Notes: generated by a model from the sequence alone, not told the origin. 58,666 bases of DNA from Acidobacteriota bacterium (GCA_027314025.1 DAHVCP010000034.1:1-58666), one strand, 5' to 3'. Shown: positions 26,678 to 36,182, counted from the stretch's first letter. A program made the numbers and translations.

Positions 26678-28043
26678 AGTGAAAATCCCGGACCTTGATC
26701 GGCGGAACCACCATGTCGAAGCTTTCTTCTCCGCTGGCGCGGACGGCAGGCCCAAGCAGTTCCACGTTTTGCAGCATTTCTATTACGCTTTGATTGAAGC
26801 GGAAGTTGCGGATCCCGCCGGCAATACGCCCATTCTCGATGCGGAAGGTGCCGTCGCGAGTCATACCGGTCAAGATCTTGCGATAGGGGTCCACCTCACG
26901 GATGTACCAAAGCCGCGTGACGAGGATGCCCTTCGGCGTGGAGGCGATCATTTCCTGAGTGCTGACGTCACCACCGGCGACCACGATATTCAGCGGGGCT
27001 TCCCCGTATTCGTTGGGCAAGGGGAAACCATGACCGGTGGGACGGGCGCCGGCGGTGGGCTGCTCGCGCTGCATCCGCGCGGCGGTGGGACGAGCGTAGA
27101 CCAGGTTCTTCACGACGCCGTCTTCCACCAGCGGTACGCGGAGGCGAGGCATGCCCTCGCCGTCAAACGGCGCACCGGACTGAAGTAGGTGGGAGACATC
27201 GTCGGTGACCTGGATATTTGCTCCGAAGAGCTGCTGACCCAAGCGGCCGGTAAGGCAACTGCGCTGGTCCAAGACCGAAAGACCGCCGAAATCCCAGAAC
27301 AGAAAGCCCAGCAGATCGAGCACCGCGGCAGGCTCAAGAATCACGGTGTATTTGCCCGGGGCCCATTCCACGGGATTGGCGCTGGCTTGCGCCTTCTCAC
27401 AAGCGGTGCGTGCGCCGGCGGCGGGATCCAAGGCTGCGATGTCCGGGGAGTTCCCTTTGGCCCAGCCGGAACTGTTGGCGGCGAGCATGGTGACGGAATA
27501 CTCGGCGCTGGTTTCTTGATGAAACGCCTCTAGTCCCCGGGAGTTGGCCATGGCAAAAGCGGTTTGGCTATTGGCCATGACGCCGGCGGTTGTCATGCCG
27601 GCGGCAACAGCGACGGCGACCATTTGGCGAACGAAATCCGCGCGGTCGGCGGGACTGAGGGCGGCCGTGGCGGCAAGGGAACGCGCGACTGACGGATAAC
27701 TCTGCGGCTCGGGCAGTGGAAGCAGGTCGGGATCCGGGGCCTGAAGCCGCGCCAGCTCCAAGGCGCGGTCCGCGGCGGCGGAGATGCCCTCGGCGTCCAA
27801 GCGATTGGTGGTGGCGCGGGCGGTCCGGCCTTGCCAGAGCGCGCGCACGGATAATACCGTCTGCTCCTCGGCGACGTTTTGATGAATCGCATTGTTGGCG
27901 AAACGCGTCAGCGCGGAAATGACGGCATGCAACGTGACTTCGGTGGCATCGGCGCGGCTGGCCGCGAGCGCCTGGGCAAGGATCTCCCTGGCGCGAGCGC
28001 GATCCAAGTCCAATTGCGGAGCGGCGAGGTGTTCAGCGGGCAT
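26655..28043 (-). CDS. pmbA: metallopeptidase-associated PmbA/TldE family protein
   Basis: A 462-residue TldE/PmbA subunit. The ATG at 28043 opens MPAEHLAAPQLDLDRAREIL-type sequence and lies 14 bases after tldD, the normal order for this pair. The family pattern is visible in VTLHAVISALTRFANNAIHQ, FAMANSRGLEAFHQETSAEY, GGDVSTQEMIASTPKGILVT and RIAGGIRNFRFNQSV. TldD and TldE form a heterodimeric zinc protease that trims peptides (microcin B17, CcdA); TldE itself lacks the metal motif, as here. Its C terminus ends FHFTEVTKF. Confidence 0.93.
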   Translation of the reverse strand: MPAEHLAAPQLDLDRARAREILAQALAASRADATEVTLHAVISALTRFANNAIHQNVAEEQTVLSVRALWQGRTARATTNRLDAEGISAAADRALELARLQAPDPDLLPLPEPQSYPSVARSLAATAALSPADRADFVRQMVAVAVAAGMTTAGVMANSQTAFAMANSRGLEAFHQETSAEYSVTMLAANSSGWAKGNSPDIAALDPAAGARTACEKAQASANPVEWAPGKYTVILEPAAVLDLLGFLFWDFGGLSVLDQRSCLTGRLGQQLFGANIQVTDDVSHLLQSGAPFDGEGMPRLRVPLVEDGVVKNLVYARPTAARMQREQPTAGARPTGHGFPLPNEYGEAPLNIVVAGGDVSTQEMIASTPKGILVTRLWYIREVDPYRKILTGMTRDGTFRIENGRIAGGIRNFRFNQSVIEMLQNVELLGPAVRASGEESFDMVVPPIKVRDFHFTEVTKF

Positions 28044-28057
28044 GGCGCATTCTCCGG

Positions 28058-29548
28058 TTAGCTGCCCGCGGCGTAGGCGCCGCCGATCTTCACGTTGCGG
28101 AAGCGGGCGGGGGCGGCGCCGTGGCCGGTGCCCATGGTTTGCTGCGGCTGGCCCTTGCCACAGTTCGGCGTGCCCCACAGCGTCCAATGGTCGCGGGAAC
28201 AAATGGCGTCCATGGAATTCCAGAACTCCGTGGTGATGCCGGAATAGCTGGGGTTTTTGAGCAGACGGACCCGCTTGCCGCCGCGAATCTCCCACCCCGC
28301 TTCGCAGCCGAACTGGAAGTGGTAGCGCTTATCGTCAATGGACCAGCTGCGATTGGTCTCCATATAGACGCCATCAGCGGTATCCGCGATCAGATCCTCC
28401 AGGCCGAGGGGGGCCTCGCCGGGCAGGATGCTGATGTTGGTCATGCGAATGAGCGGTATGCGGTTCCAACTTTCGGCGCGCATGCAGCCGTTGGAGCGGG
28501 TTTGGCCGATGGCGTGAGCGGTCTCCCGGCTGCTGATGTATCCAACGAACCGGCCTTCGCGGATGATATCGGTGCGTTGGGCCGGGACGCCCTCATCGTC
28601 GAAGGCGAAGGTGCCCAATCCGGGACCGTGATCCAGCGTGGCGTCGGCGACAACATTCACCAAATTTGAGCCGTACCGCAGGGACCCCAGCTGATCCAGG
28701 GTCAAAAAGCTCATGCCGGCGAAATTGGCTTCCGCTCCGAGCACGCGATCCAGTTCAATGGGATGACCGATGGACTCGTGGATTTGCAGCCCCAACTGGG
28801 AACTATCCAGAATGACCGTACCAGTGAGCTGGGGACACTGCGGCGCCTGGTGCAACGCCACGGCTTCCTCGCCGACGCGGCGAGCGTTGTCCAGCAGGCG
28901 AAGGCTGTCAATCAGCTCGTAGCCGCGGAGCTGGAACTGGCCGCCGAAGGAATTGGGATAGGAACGGCGCTGAATTTCGCTTTCGCCAAACGAAGTGGCG
29001 GCGTAACCGGCGCCGCTCAATACCCGCGTCTGGTCAATTTCCGAGCCGATGGAGGAAACGAACAGTTGGCGGATGCGGCGAAAATCCATCTCCGCTTCCA
29101 CCAAGGTGACGCCGGAAACGGAGCGCAGTTCCTGATCCACGGCCAGCAGCACCTGCAAATTGCGGTCCACCGGAATGGCGAACGGATCCTGCTCACACGG
29201 AGAATGCCAAACCGCCTGGTAGGCGTCCACGGGAGCCAGGCGCAGCGGCTGGCGCCGCACCTGGGCGGAGGCGCGAGCAATGGCCACGGCGTGGACGGCA
29301 GCGCGATCTATGGAGGTGCGGGCCAGGCGATCGGTTGCGGCAAAGCCCCAGGCGCCGTCCACGATGACGCGAATGCCCAGCCCCAACGTCTCATTGTCGG
29401 CGACGGTGCCGGCCTTGCCGTTCTTGGTGGAGACGGCGCGATGCCGTTCGGAGATGATGCGGACATCGGCGTAACTGGCGCCGCGCTGAACGGCGGTATC
29501 CAGCGCCCAGCCGGCCCAATCGCGGCCCCAACGATCCTTGCCTGGCAT
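28058..29548 (-). CDS. tldD: TldD-family zinc metalloprotease
   Basis: A 496-residue catalytic subunit of the TldD/TldE protease. The zinc site is LQIHESIGHPIELDR (HExxxH near residue 255). The third zinc ligand is expected in the conserved C-terminal segment TPNCGKGQPQQTMGTGHG, which is present. The N-terminal domain has VRIISERHRAVSTKNG and GIRVIVDGAWGFA, typical of the family. The gene is in a tight run metK-tldD-pmbA: 18 bases after metK and 14 before pmbA, so co-transcription is likely. Relatives degrade or mature small peptides; no such peptide gene is obvious here. Confidence 0.94.
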   Translation of the reverse strand: MPGKDRWGRDWAGWALDTAVQRGASYADVRIISERHRAVSTKNGKAGTVADNETLGLGIRVIVDGAWGFAATDRLARTSIDRAAVHAVAIARASAQVRRQPLRLAPVDAYQAVWHSPCEQDPFAIPVDRNLQVLLAVDQELRSVSGVTLVEAEMDFRRIRQLFVSSIGSEIDQTRVLSGAGYAATSFGESEIQRRSYPNSFGGQFQLRGYELIDSLRLLDNARRVGEEAVALHQAPQCPQLTGTVILDSSQLGLQIHESIGHPIELDRVLGAEANFAGMSFLTLDQLGSLRYGSNLVNVVADATLDHGPGLGTFAFDDEGVPAQRTDIIREGRFVGYISSRETAHAIGQTRSNGCMRAESWNRIPLIRMTNISILPGEAPLGLEDLIADTADGVYMETNRSWSIDDKRYHFQFGCEAGWEIRGGKRVRLLKNPSYSGITTEFWNSMDAICSRDHWTLWGTPNCGKGQPQQTMGTGHGAAPARFRNVKIGGAYAAGS

Positions 29549-29566
29549 GCAATCTCCGGCTGCGAA

Positions 29567-30742
29567 TTAGCGCGCCGCGCCCGCCAACGCCCCGCCGCGA
29601 ACGCCCGCCGCGGCCTTCAGCGCCTCGGCCTGGTCTTCCCGCTCCCAGGTGAACTCCGGCTCGGTGCGGCCGAAATGGCCGAAGGCGGCGGTCTTCTGGT
29701 AGATGGGACGGCGAAGCTGGAGGGCTTCAATAATGGCGCGGGGAGTGAGCTTAAAGACCTGACGCACGGCGGCGGCGATCTTGTCCTCCGCAATGGTTCC
29801 GGTACCGAAGGTGTCAACCAGAACGGAGACGGGCTCGGCAACGCCGATGGCATAGGCCAACTGAATTTCGCAGCGGCGGGCCAAACCGGCGGCGACGATG
29901 TTCTTGGCTATATAACGGGCCATGTAGGCGGCGGAGCGATCCACCTTAGTGGGGTCCTTGCCGGAAAAAGCGCCGCCGCCATGGCGGCCCATGCCGCCGT
30001 AGGTATCCACGATGATCTTGCGCCCGGTGACGCCGGTGTCGCCCATGGGCCCGCCGATGACGAAGCGGCCGGTGGGGTTGATATGGTATTCCGTCTTTTC
30101 GTCCAACATTTCCTTGGGCAGGACGGGCGCCACCACCACTTCGCGGACGGCCTCGCGCAACGCGGGAGTGGAAACCTCTTCGGCGTGCTGCGTGGAAACA
30201 ACGACGGCGTTGATGCGCACGGGCCGGTCACCGTCATATTCCACGGAGACCTGGCTCTTGCCGTCAGGGCGCAAAAACTCGAGCTCGCGGCGGCGGCGGA
30301 CGTCCGACAAACGGCGGGTGAGGCGATGCGCCAACGCGATCGGGAGCGGCATCTTCTCCGGCGTCTCATCACAGGCGTAGCCGAACATCATGCCCTGGTC
30401 GCCGGCGCCGTCGCGGTCCACGCCCATGGCGATATCGCCGGACTGCTCATGCACGCTGATCAAAACGCCACAGGTTCCGCAGTCGAAGCCGAAGCAGGCA
30501 TCGGTGTAGCCGACCTGGCGCACTGCTTGCCGCGCGACCTGCTGGTAGTCAATTTTGGCGTTGGTCGTGATCTCGCCCGCCACCACGATCAACCCGGTTG
30601 TGAGCAGGGCTTCACAGGCCACGCGGCTTTGCGGATCTTGGGACAATGCCGCATCCAGCACCCCATCGGAGATCTGGTCGGCAATCTTGTCGGGATGTCC
30701 TTCGGTGACCGATTCAGAGGTGAATAACCGGTGGTGAGGCAC
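29567..30742 (-). CDS. metK: S-adenosylmethionine synthetase
   Basis: The 391-residue protein has all MetK signatures: [20 protein letters not shown] at the N terminus, the ATP loop with [10 protein letters not shown], the second signature [19 protein letters not shown] and the C-terminal [11 protein letters not shown]. It forms SAM from methionine and ATP for methylation, radical SAM chemistry and polyamines. It is the first gene of the metK-tldD-pmbA run. The leader contains no SAM riboswitch that I can recognise; an intrinsic terminator of the preceding gene lies about 90 bases upstream. Confidence 0.97.
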   Translation of the reverse strand: MPHHRLFTSESVTEGHPDKIADQISDGVLDAALSQDPQSRVACEALLTTGLIVVAGEITTNAKIDYQQVARQAVRQVGYTDACFGFDCGTCGVLISVHEQSGDIAMGVDRDGAGDQGMMFGYACDETPEKMPLPIALAHRLTRRLSDVRRRRELEFLRPDGKSQVSVEYDGDRPVRINAVVVSTQHAEEVSTPALREAVREVVVAPVLPKEMLDEKTEYHINPTGRFVIGGPMGDTGVTGRKIIVDTYGGMGRHGGGAFSGKDPTKVDRSAAYMARYIAKNIVAAGLARRCEIQLAYAIGVAEPVSVLVDTFGTGTIAEDKIAAAVRQVFKLTPRAIIEALQLRRPIYQKTAAFGHFGRTEPEFTWEREDQAEALKAAAGVRGGALAGAAR

Positions 30743-30832
30743 GGTGTCGAGTCCTTTTGCGTGATTTGATCGGTGCTGGCGACGGCTACCAACCTTCTAG
30801 CATAGTCGCACGAACCGGCCTGCCGGCGGGAT

Positions 30833-30860
30833 AAAAAGGCGCCACCCGATTGGCGGCGCC
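30833..30860 (-). terminator. intrinsic terminator after the CYCXC gene
   Basis: On the minus strand GGCGCC (30860-30855) pairs with GGCGCC (30843-30838) across an 11-base loop, followed by TTTTTAT. It separates the CYCXC gene (ending at 30916) from metK. Confidence 0.8.
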
Positions 30861-30915
30861 AGCGCCACGATGCTGCTCGGAAACATGGCGCGCCGGACCG
30901 TCAGGGAACCGCCGG

Positions 30916-31431
30916 CTAATAGCGGCTGGGATTGAGAAATTCGTTCAGATTGATGGACTTCCAATCGCCGCGTTCAATCATGGCGCGAATTTCACCCGGC
31001 GACTTTCCCTTCTTGGTTTCCAAGTAGGTGAAGATGCCTTCCATGAGGCAGGTTTCACAGACAGAGGCGTGGGTGCCGGCGTAGCAACTGTAAAGGCTGG
31101 TGTGGCTCAGCGTCTTGTCGCAACGGCAGTAGCAGGGCTCCTGATACAGCACGTTCTTGATCCTGGCCGCCATGGCGTAGGCGGTCTGCACGCGGGGGTC
31201 GGTGAAATCACTGGCGGGCAGCGTGGCAGGCAAGGGCGCGTGGGGCGGGGCGGCATGGTAAGCCGGGATCCCGGGGAGGCGAACCACGGGCGGCTCGGCG
31301 GGATGGCTTTGGGCCGCGACCTTTTTGGCCTTCGGCGTCGCGGGCTGCTGGGCGGCGGCGCCAGCCGCGAAAAGCAGGAGCAAACCGGCCAGGACCACAC
31401 TGGATGGAAGAGATTTCCGCCTAATAGTCAC
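30916..31431 (-). CDS. secreted CYCXC-family protein (Cys form)
   Basis: The start is a GTG at 31431 with the strong site GAGGGAGG seven bases upstream; no ATG fits. Residues 1-30 form a signal peptide (VTIRRKSLPSSVVLAGLLLL, cleavage near AGAAAQQ), then a Pro-rich linker to about 85. The conserved domain has the motif PCYCRC (EPCYCRCDKTLSHTSLYSCY), further Cys in HASVCETCLMEG and a C-terminal acidic segment (KKGKSPGEIRAMIERGDWKS). The family is listed in public annotation as the CYCXC family (seleno)protein, because some members use Sec in the motif; here all positions are TGC/TGT Cys codons. It is probably a periplasmic metal-binding or redox protein. A terminator follows. Confidence 0.82.
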   Translation of the reverse strand: MTIRRKSLPSSVVLAGLLLLFAAGAAAQQPATPKAKKVAAQSHPAEPPVVRLPGIPAYHAAPPHAPLPATLPASDFTDPRVQTAYAMAARIKNVLYQEPCYCRCDKTLSHTSLYSCYAGTHASVCETCLMEGIFTYLETKKGKSPGEIRAMIERGDWKSINLNEFLNPSRY

Positions 31432-31539
31432 GCTTTCGCCTCCCTCTAATATCAGGTGTGTTCGCGCACCGGAGCGAACTCCGGGTTCACTCAATTCTAC
31501 GTCCCTTTGCAGGCGGTCAGAGGCAAGGCGGGGCAACGG

Positions 31540-31850
31540 AATAGGTGGGGAGCGGGCGGGCGGCGGTTCCAGTCGCGGGAACGCGCCTTTTGCTCGGGGA
31601 GCAACGCAGGCGCGGGAAGGCCGGGAAATTCCCCAGCGCCGCAGGCGCGCTGGCAATCGCTGCGGCTCGCCGTCCAGCGAAGCGGCGCGGCCCCCAAAGC
31701 CGGGGTCCCCAACGCGCAGCGGCGGGGCGTTGGGGTGGAGCGGCGCGCCGGCTGGGGTGGGGCGGGCTGGGGTCCCCGGCCCAGCCGGAGCGTAAGCGGG
31801 ACGCCCCGCCGTAGGCGGGGCTGGGGCCCGCGCCAAGCAATGTTCGCGGC
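31540..31850 (-). repeat. dispersed GC-rich intergenic repeat, copy B (reversed)
   Basis: Reverse-strand relative of the repeat at 13540. Read on the minus strand it runs GGCGCGGGCCCCAGCCCCGC, TCCCGCTTACGC, GGCTGGGCCGGGGACCCC, then GCCGCTTCGCTGG, GGCCTTCCCGCGCCTGCGTT and GAGCAAAAGGCGCG. It occupies most of the space between the GTG of the CYCXC gene and the first VWFA gene. Confidence 0.75.
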
Positions 31851-31929
31851 GAGCGTGGTATTGTCGGGGTAACAGCGGACGGTTCGCGCGCGACGGGCGA
31901 TCCAGGTCCAGCCCAAGGGCGAGGGCGGC

Positions 31930-33126
31930 ATGCAGGCTCTGGGAATCGGCAGGGGTGGTTGGGACGGTGACGGCGCCGCCTGCGAGCATTCGCGGGTCTG
32001 GCCGCGCGGGTTCTGCCACGTCAAACCTGGGCCGACGACGGGCTTGGGACAATTGCGGAAAAGCCGGTGCCCACGGTGGAACTTCGGGAAACCGCTGGGC
32101 GTTGCCCGGCGAACCGGCGGCCACGCCCGAGCGCCGCTGGCGGCAGCGGTGCTGATGCTGCTGGCGGTGGCGGCGGCGGCACAGCAAGTGCATGTCCGGC
32201 CGCTCATCAATCCTCCCGCTCCCCCTCCGGCCAAAACCGGCAACGCCGCCAAAGCAGGCAAGCCCGGGGAGATGAAGCCCAACGCGCCCGTCAATCTGAA
32301 AATGAACGTCAACCAGGTGCTGGTGCCGGTCACGGTCACGGATCCGATCGGGCGCCTGGTGACGGGATTGTCGCAGCGGCAATTCACGATCTACGAGGAC
32401 AACAAGAAGCAGAGGATCAACACGTTTTCGACCGATGACGCGCCGATTTCCGTGGGGATTGTCTTCGACAGCAGCGGGAGCATGGCGGACAAGATCGAGA
32501 AGAGCCGCGAAGCCCTGGACGCCTTCTTCCAGACGGCTAACCCGCAAGACCAATTTTTTATCGTGGATTTTTCCGCCGAGCCGCATTTGCTCGGCGGCTT
32601 CAGCGACAATCCCAACCGGCTGCTCGACCGAATCGCCTTCATCCCGGCGCACGGACGGACGGCGCTGCTGGATGCGATTTATTTGGGCCTGGACGAGATG
32701 CGGCAAGCGAACCACAGCCGCAAGGCGCTGCTGATCATCTCCGACGGCGGGGACAACCATAGCCGTTTCACGGACGCGGAAATCCGAAACGTGGTGCGGG
32801 AAAGTGACGTCGAAGTTTATGCTATCGGTATCTTTTCCCCCGTGGGCGACCGGTTCACGCCGGAGGAACAGGAAGGTCCGGAGCTGCTGAGCGACATTTG
32901 CGCCGAAAGCGGCGGACGAATGTTCACTGCGCGGGACGTTGACGAGCTGCCCGACATCGCGGAGAAGATCGGCGAGGAGCTACGCAATCAATATCTATTG
33001 GGCTATATTCCCACCGATCAACAACGGAACGGCAAATGGCGCAAGATCCGCGTGAAACTCCATCCTCCGCCTGGCCTGCCACCCCTGACGGTTTCCGCCA
33101 AAGCCGGCTATTACGGGCCGCATTGA
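31930..33126 (+). CDS. secreted VWFA-domain protein, Acidobacteria type (first of two)
   Basis: A von Willebrand factor A domain protein of the type abundant in Acidobacteria. A hydrophobic segment LAAAVLMLLAVAAAAQQ is followed by a Pro-rich linker and a strand-rich N-terminal domain (VPVTVTDPIGRLVTGLSQRQ, FTIYEDNKKQRI). The A domain has an intact MIDAS: DSSGSM, then TALLDAIYLGL and ISDGGDNHSRF. Such domains bind metal and protein partners; the role in this family is unknown. The ATG at 31930 has GAGGG upstream, but the 70 residues before the hydrophobic segment are not signal-like, so the real start could be further in (TTG 32053 or GTG 32149). Confidence 0.88.
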   Translation: MQALGIGRGGWDGDGAACEHSRVWPRGFCHVKPGPTTGLGQLRKSRCPRWNFGKPLGVARRTGGHARAPLAAAVLMLLAVAAAAQQVHVRPLINPPAPPPAKTGNAAKAGKPGEMKPNAPVNLKMNVNQVLVPVTVTDPIGRLVTGLSQRQFTIYEDNKKQRINTFSTDDAPISVGIVFDSSGSMADKIEKSREALDAFFQTANPQDQFFIVDFSAEPHLLGGFSDNPNRLLDRIAFIPAHGRTALLDAIYLGLDEMRQANHSRKALLIISDGGDNHSRFTDAEIRNVVRESDVEVYAIGIFSPVGDRFTPEEQEGPELLSDICAESGGRMFTARDVDELPDIAEKIGEELRNQYLLGYIPTDQQRNGKWRKIRVKLHPPPGLPPLTVSAKAGYYGPH

Positions 33127-34070
33127 TCCGCGCCGCGGGCGCGATCGCCGGCATGCTGGTGCTGGCGACGTTGGCGCGGGGGCAAACCCCGGGCGGGGTG
33201 CGGCAGCGGCCGTACGTATTTCGGGCGCAGTCCTCGGAGGTTCTGGTTCACGTCACGGTGGTCAATAAGAAGGGCCAGGCGGTGAACGACCTGCCGGCCG
33301 GCGACTTCCGGATCTACGACAACGGGGCGCGGCAACATGTGGACTTCTTCACCCACAGCGACGCGCCGATTTCCTGCGGCCTGCTGATTGACAACAGCGG
33401 CAGCATGCGGAACAAGCGGTCGGCGGTGATCGAAGCGGCGCTGAACTTCGTGCGCGCGAGCAATCCGCGGGACCAAATCTTCATCGTCAACTTCAACGAC
33501 GAATACTACTTGGACCAGGACTTCACCAGCTCCATCGCCAAGCTGAAGGAAGGCCTTGCCCATATCCAGGCCAATGGGGGCACGGCGCTCTACGACGCTA
33601 TCGTCGCCTCGCTGTACCACCTGAGAAAAGGCACGCGGCAGAAGAAGGTGCTGCTGATCATTACGGACGGGGCGGATGACGCCAGCCGGTACACGCTGGA
33701 GCAAACGGTGCGCACGGCGCAGGACATGCACGGGCCGCTGATTTACTGCATCGGGCTGACCTATCACGATCTCGACCGGGGGCGAGCGAACCGGGCCCTA
33801 AAGCGGCTGGCAAAAGCCACCGGCGGCATGGCTTACTTTCCCAAGAACCTGAAGCAGGTCAATGCGATCACGAACGCGGTGGCGCTGGCGATTCGGGAGC
33901 AATACACGATCGCATACCGCCCCAGCCAAAAGCAGCCGGGATTCCATTCCATTCGGGTCAAGCTGCACGGCAAGCACACCGGTGGGTTGCGCGTATACGC
34001 GCGCACGGGCTACTACGAATCTGGCCCCGGGGCCGGCGCATCCGGCGAACAAGGTTCCGTGCAACGCTGA
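33123..34070 (+). CDS. secreted VWFA-domain protein, Acidobacteria type (second of two)
   Basis: This is a close paralogue of the preceding gene, with the same plan. The N-terminal strand domain (EVLVHVTVVNKKGQAVNDLP, FRIYDNGARQHVDFF) precedes an A domain with MIDAS DNSGSM, TALYDAIVASLYHL and ITDGADDASRY, then the family C-terminal segment IREQYTIAYRPSQKQPGFHS. A TTG at 33123 overlaps the upstream TGA stop (TTGA) and gives a good signal peptide (IRAAGAIAGMLVLATLARGQ), so I prefer it. The in-frame ATG at 33036 would add 29 residues that are only a shadow of the upstream gene. The two are probably translationally coupled and act together. Confidence 0.88.
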   Translation: MIRAAGAIAGMLVLATLARGQTPGGVRQRPYVFRAQSSEVLVHVTVVNKKGQAVNDLPAGDFRIYDNGARQHVDFFTHSDAPISCGLLIDNSGSMRNKRSAVIEAALNFVRASNPRDQIFIVNFNDEYYLDQDFTSSIAKLKEGLAHIQANGGTALYDAIVASLYHLRKGTRQKKVLLIITDGADDASRYTLEQTVRTAQDMHGPLIYCIGLTYHDLDRGRANRALKRLAKATGGMAYFPKNLKQVNAITNAVALAIREQYTIAYRPSQKQPGFHSIRVKLHGKHTGGLRVYARTGYYESGPGAGASGEQGSVQR

Positions 34071-34158
34071 GGACCTGCCGCGGCGATGGCGGCAACAGCC
34101 GCCGGCTCCCGCCAGGGCGGGGAGGCCGCAGGGCGGCGCAGTCGGCTAGACTGGGCGC

Positions 34159-35211
34159 GTGCAGCGAAAGATCGCGGTTATCGGCGGCGACGGAATCGGG
34201 CCGGAGGTGGTTGCAGGCGCACAGGCGGTGCTGGAGACCGCGGCGCCCGGGGCGTTGCGGTTCACCGCATTCGACTGGGGAGCGGAGCGGTTCCTGCGCG
34301 ACGGTGTGTCGCTGCCGGCGGACGGGCTGGCCACGATGCGCCAGTTCGACGCCATCTTGTTTGGCGCCGTCGGCGACCCGCGCGTGCCTAGCAACCGGCA
34401 TGCGGCGGAGATCCTGCTGGGAATGCGGTTCGGGCTCGACCTATACGCCAATGTGCGGCCGGTGCGGCCGCTATTGGAGCGGCTGTGCCCGCTGAAAGAA
34501 GGCGCCGGCAAGGTGGACTTCGTGGTGGTGCGGGAAAACACGGAAGGGCCCTACGTCAGCATGGGAGGGCGTTTCAAGCCCGGCAGCGGCGATGAGGTAG
34601 CGACGGAGACGGATATCAACACCTATCGCGGGGTCGAACGGGTGCAACGGTACGCGTTTGAACTGGCGCGCCGGCGCCGGCGGCGGCTGCACCTGGCGGA
34701 CAAGGCCAACGCCCTGGTCCATGCCGGAGCGCTATGGCGGCGGGTCTTTGCCGAACTGCAATCGCGGTTCCCCGACGTGACGGCGACGGCGATGTTCGTG
34801 GACGCGGCGGCGATGCAAATGGTGCGCGAGCCGGAGCAATTCGACGTGATCGTCACCAACAATTTATTCGGCGATATCCTGACCGATCTGGCGGCGGCGC
34901 TGCAAGGGGGGCTGGGCATGGCGGCGAGCGGGAATTTGCATCCCGAACGGGAGGGGGGCGCGCCTGGCGCTCCGGGGCTGTTCGAGCCGGTGCATGGCTC
35001 GGCTCCGGCGCTGGCGGGCAAGGATGCGGCCAACCCCATGGGAGCGATACTGAGCGGGGCGCTGATGCTCGACCAGCTCGGATTGACGGCGGAAGCAAAA
35101 CGGGTGGAACAAGCCGTCACGGCGGCGCTGGCGGCGGGGGAATGCACGGCCGATGTAGGGGGCACGATGGGAACGCGGGCGGTGACGGAAGCGGTCGTCC
35201 GGCGGCTGTAG
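34159..35211 (+). CDS. leuB: 3-isopropylmalate dehydrogenase
   Basis: A 350-residue NAD-dependent beta-decarboxylating dehydrogenase of leucine biosynthesis. It starts at GTG (34159), giving the usual KIAVIGGDGIGPEVVAG. Other signatures are VRPVRPLLERLCPL, VVRENTEGPYVSMGG, the catalytic Lys region HLADKANALVHAGALWR, the metal and substrate segment NNLFGDILTDLAAALQGGLG and the cofactor loop FEPVHGSAPALAGKDAANPM. The insertion after VVREN (RFKPGSGDEVATETDINTYR) resembles the actinobacterial LeuB subgroup, so I prefer LeuB to isocitrate or tartrate dehydrogenase. No leuA, leuC or leuD is adjacent. Confidence 0.93.
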   Translation: MQRKIAVIGGDGIGPEVVAGAQAVLETAAPGALRFTAFDWGAERFLRDGVSLPADGLATMRQFDAILFGAVGDPRVPSNRHAAEILLGMRFGLDLYANVRPVRPLLERLCPLKEGAGKVDFVVVRENTEGPYVSMGGRFKPGSGDEVATETDINTYRGVERVQRYAFELARRRRRRLHLADKANALVHAGALWRRVFAELQSRFPDVTATAMFVDAAAMQMVREPEQFDVIVTNNLFGDILTDLAAALQGGLGMAASGNLHPEREGGAPGAPGLFEPVHGSAPALAGKDAANPMGAILSGALMLDQLGLTAEAKRVEQAVTAALAAGECTADVGGTMGTRAVTEAVVRRL

Positions 35212-35438
35212 CGGAGCGGCGCCGTGCGCCGGCAAGGCCGGCGCAACGGTCTTATTCTTGGCGGTTCTGACCGGATCAAGGATTTGTGCTCAGCCAATCA
35301 CCTGACCTGCCACGGGAACGCATGGACGCTGGAGGTTCCGGCGAACGTGACCCCTAGCCGCCCCGCGCTTTCCGTGCCCTCTCAGCTCTCGTTACTGCCG
35401 CGCCCAGCCCACCCCTCCAGCTTCCCCTGGTAAGGCTT

Positions 35439-35526
35439 GGGGCGCGGGCCGCCGGCGCTTGGGGCGAGGGCCGCTGGCCCTGGGGGCGAGGGCCGCTGGC
35501 CCTGGGGGCGCGAGCCGCCGGCCCGC
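35439..35526. repeat. tandem array of four 22-bp units
   Basis: Units start at 35439, 35461, 35483 and 35505. The middle two are identical (GGGGCGAGGGCCGCTGGCCC plus TG); the outer two read GGGGCGCG and end in GCCGGC variants. The array lies in the 368-base gap between leuB and the RHS fragment and just past the end of that fragment. Otherwise the gap holds nothing that I recognise. Confidence 0.85.
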
Positions 35527-35579
35527 AATCCGGGGCGGACGAGGCCGTCCGCGCCCCCAGAGGGCGACGGCCCCGCCGG

Positions 35580-36182
35580 TCAGGCCATGGATCGCCCGAC
35601 GCTCTTTTCCACCCGCTGGCCAAAGGCGTTGTAGACGTACTGGACATTGTTGTTGTCCGCCGTGGCAATGCGGTGCTGCGCGTTGTAGGTGTAGCTGTGC
35701 CCGGCTGCGTCGGATAGCAGGTCGCCGGAGGCGTCATAGCTGGCGCCGACGATGTGGTTGTTGTCGTCAAAGCTCAGCTGCGCCGCGCTCCAGATGGTCC
35801 CGGCAATCGCGTTCTCCTGCCAGCGGTTGCCGAAGCGGTCGTAGACATAGCCGGCGGCGTTCGTGGGCGACGCGCAATTGGTCTCGCACGCCTCAACCAG
35901 CCGGTTCAGCGGGTCATATTCGTACTGCCATTGGCCGTTCACGCTGTCGGTGGCTCCGGTAACGTCGCCGTCGGGCGCATAGGTAATGCTGGTCACGCCC
36001 TGATTGTAAAGCCCGGCGCGGGCCAGCCCATCCACCGGGCCGCGGCACCCGGTTGGTGCGCCGGGGTGCGGCGGCTCAAAATAGACGTAAAGGTCGAGGC
36101 TTTGCGGAATGCCGAAGTTGGCATAGGGGGCGGCGACCGGTCCGGGACCATCCACCGCTCCCAAGTCGAGGCGCCGGTGCAT
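35580..36182 (-). pseudogene. fragment of an RHS/YD-repeat protein
   Basis: About 200 codons encode a short run of YD repeats: ITYAPDGDVTGATDSVNGQW, YEYDPLNRLVEACETNC, YVYDRFGNRWQEN, FDDNNHIVGASYDASGDLLS and YTYNAQHRIATADNNNVQYV, then YNAFGQRVEKS. RHS proteins are normally well over 1000 residues, with an export region, tens of repeats and a hypervariable toxin tip. Here both the N-terminal body and the DPxG core plus toxin tip are missing. It ends near the 22-bp tandem array. It is most likely the relic of a deleted polymorphic-toxin locus. Confidence 0.75.

Noticed and set aside
30743-30832. SAM-type riboswitch in front of metK
   Set aside because: The region holds only the terminator of the upstream gene and a short leader; none of the conserved SAM-I, SAM-II or SAH cores is recognisable.
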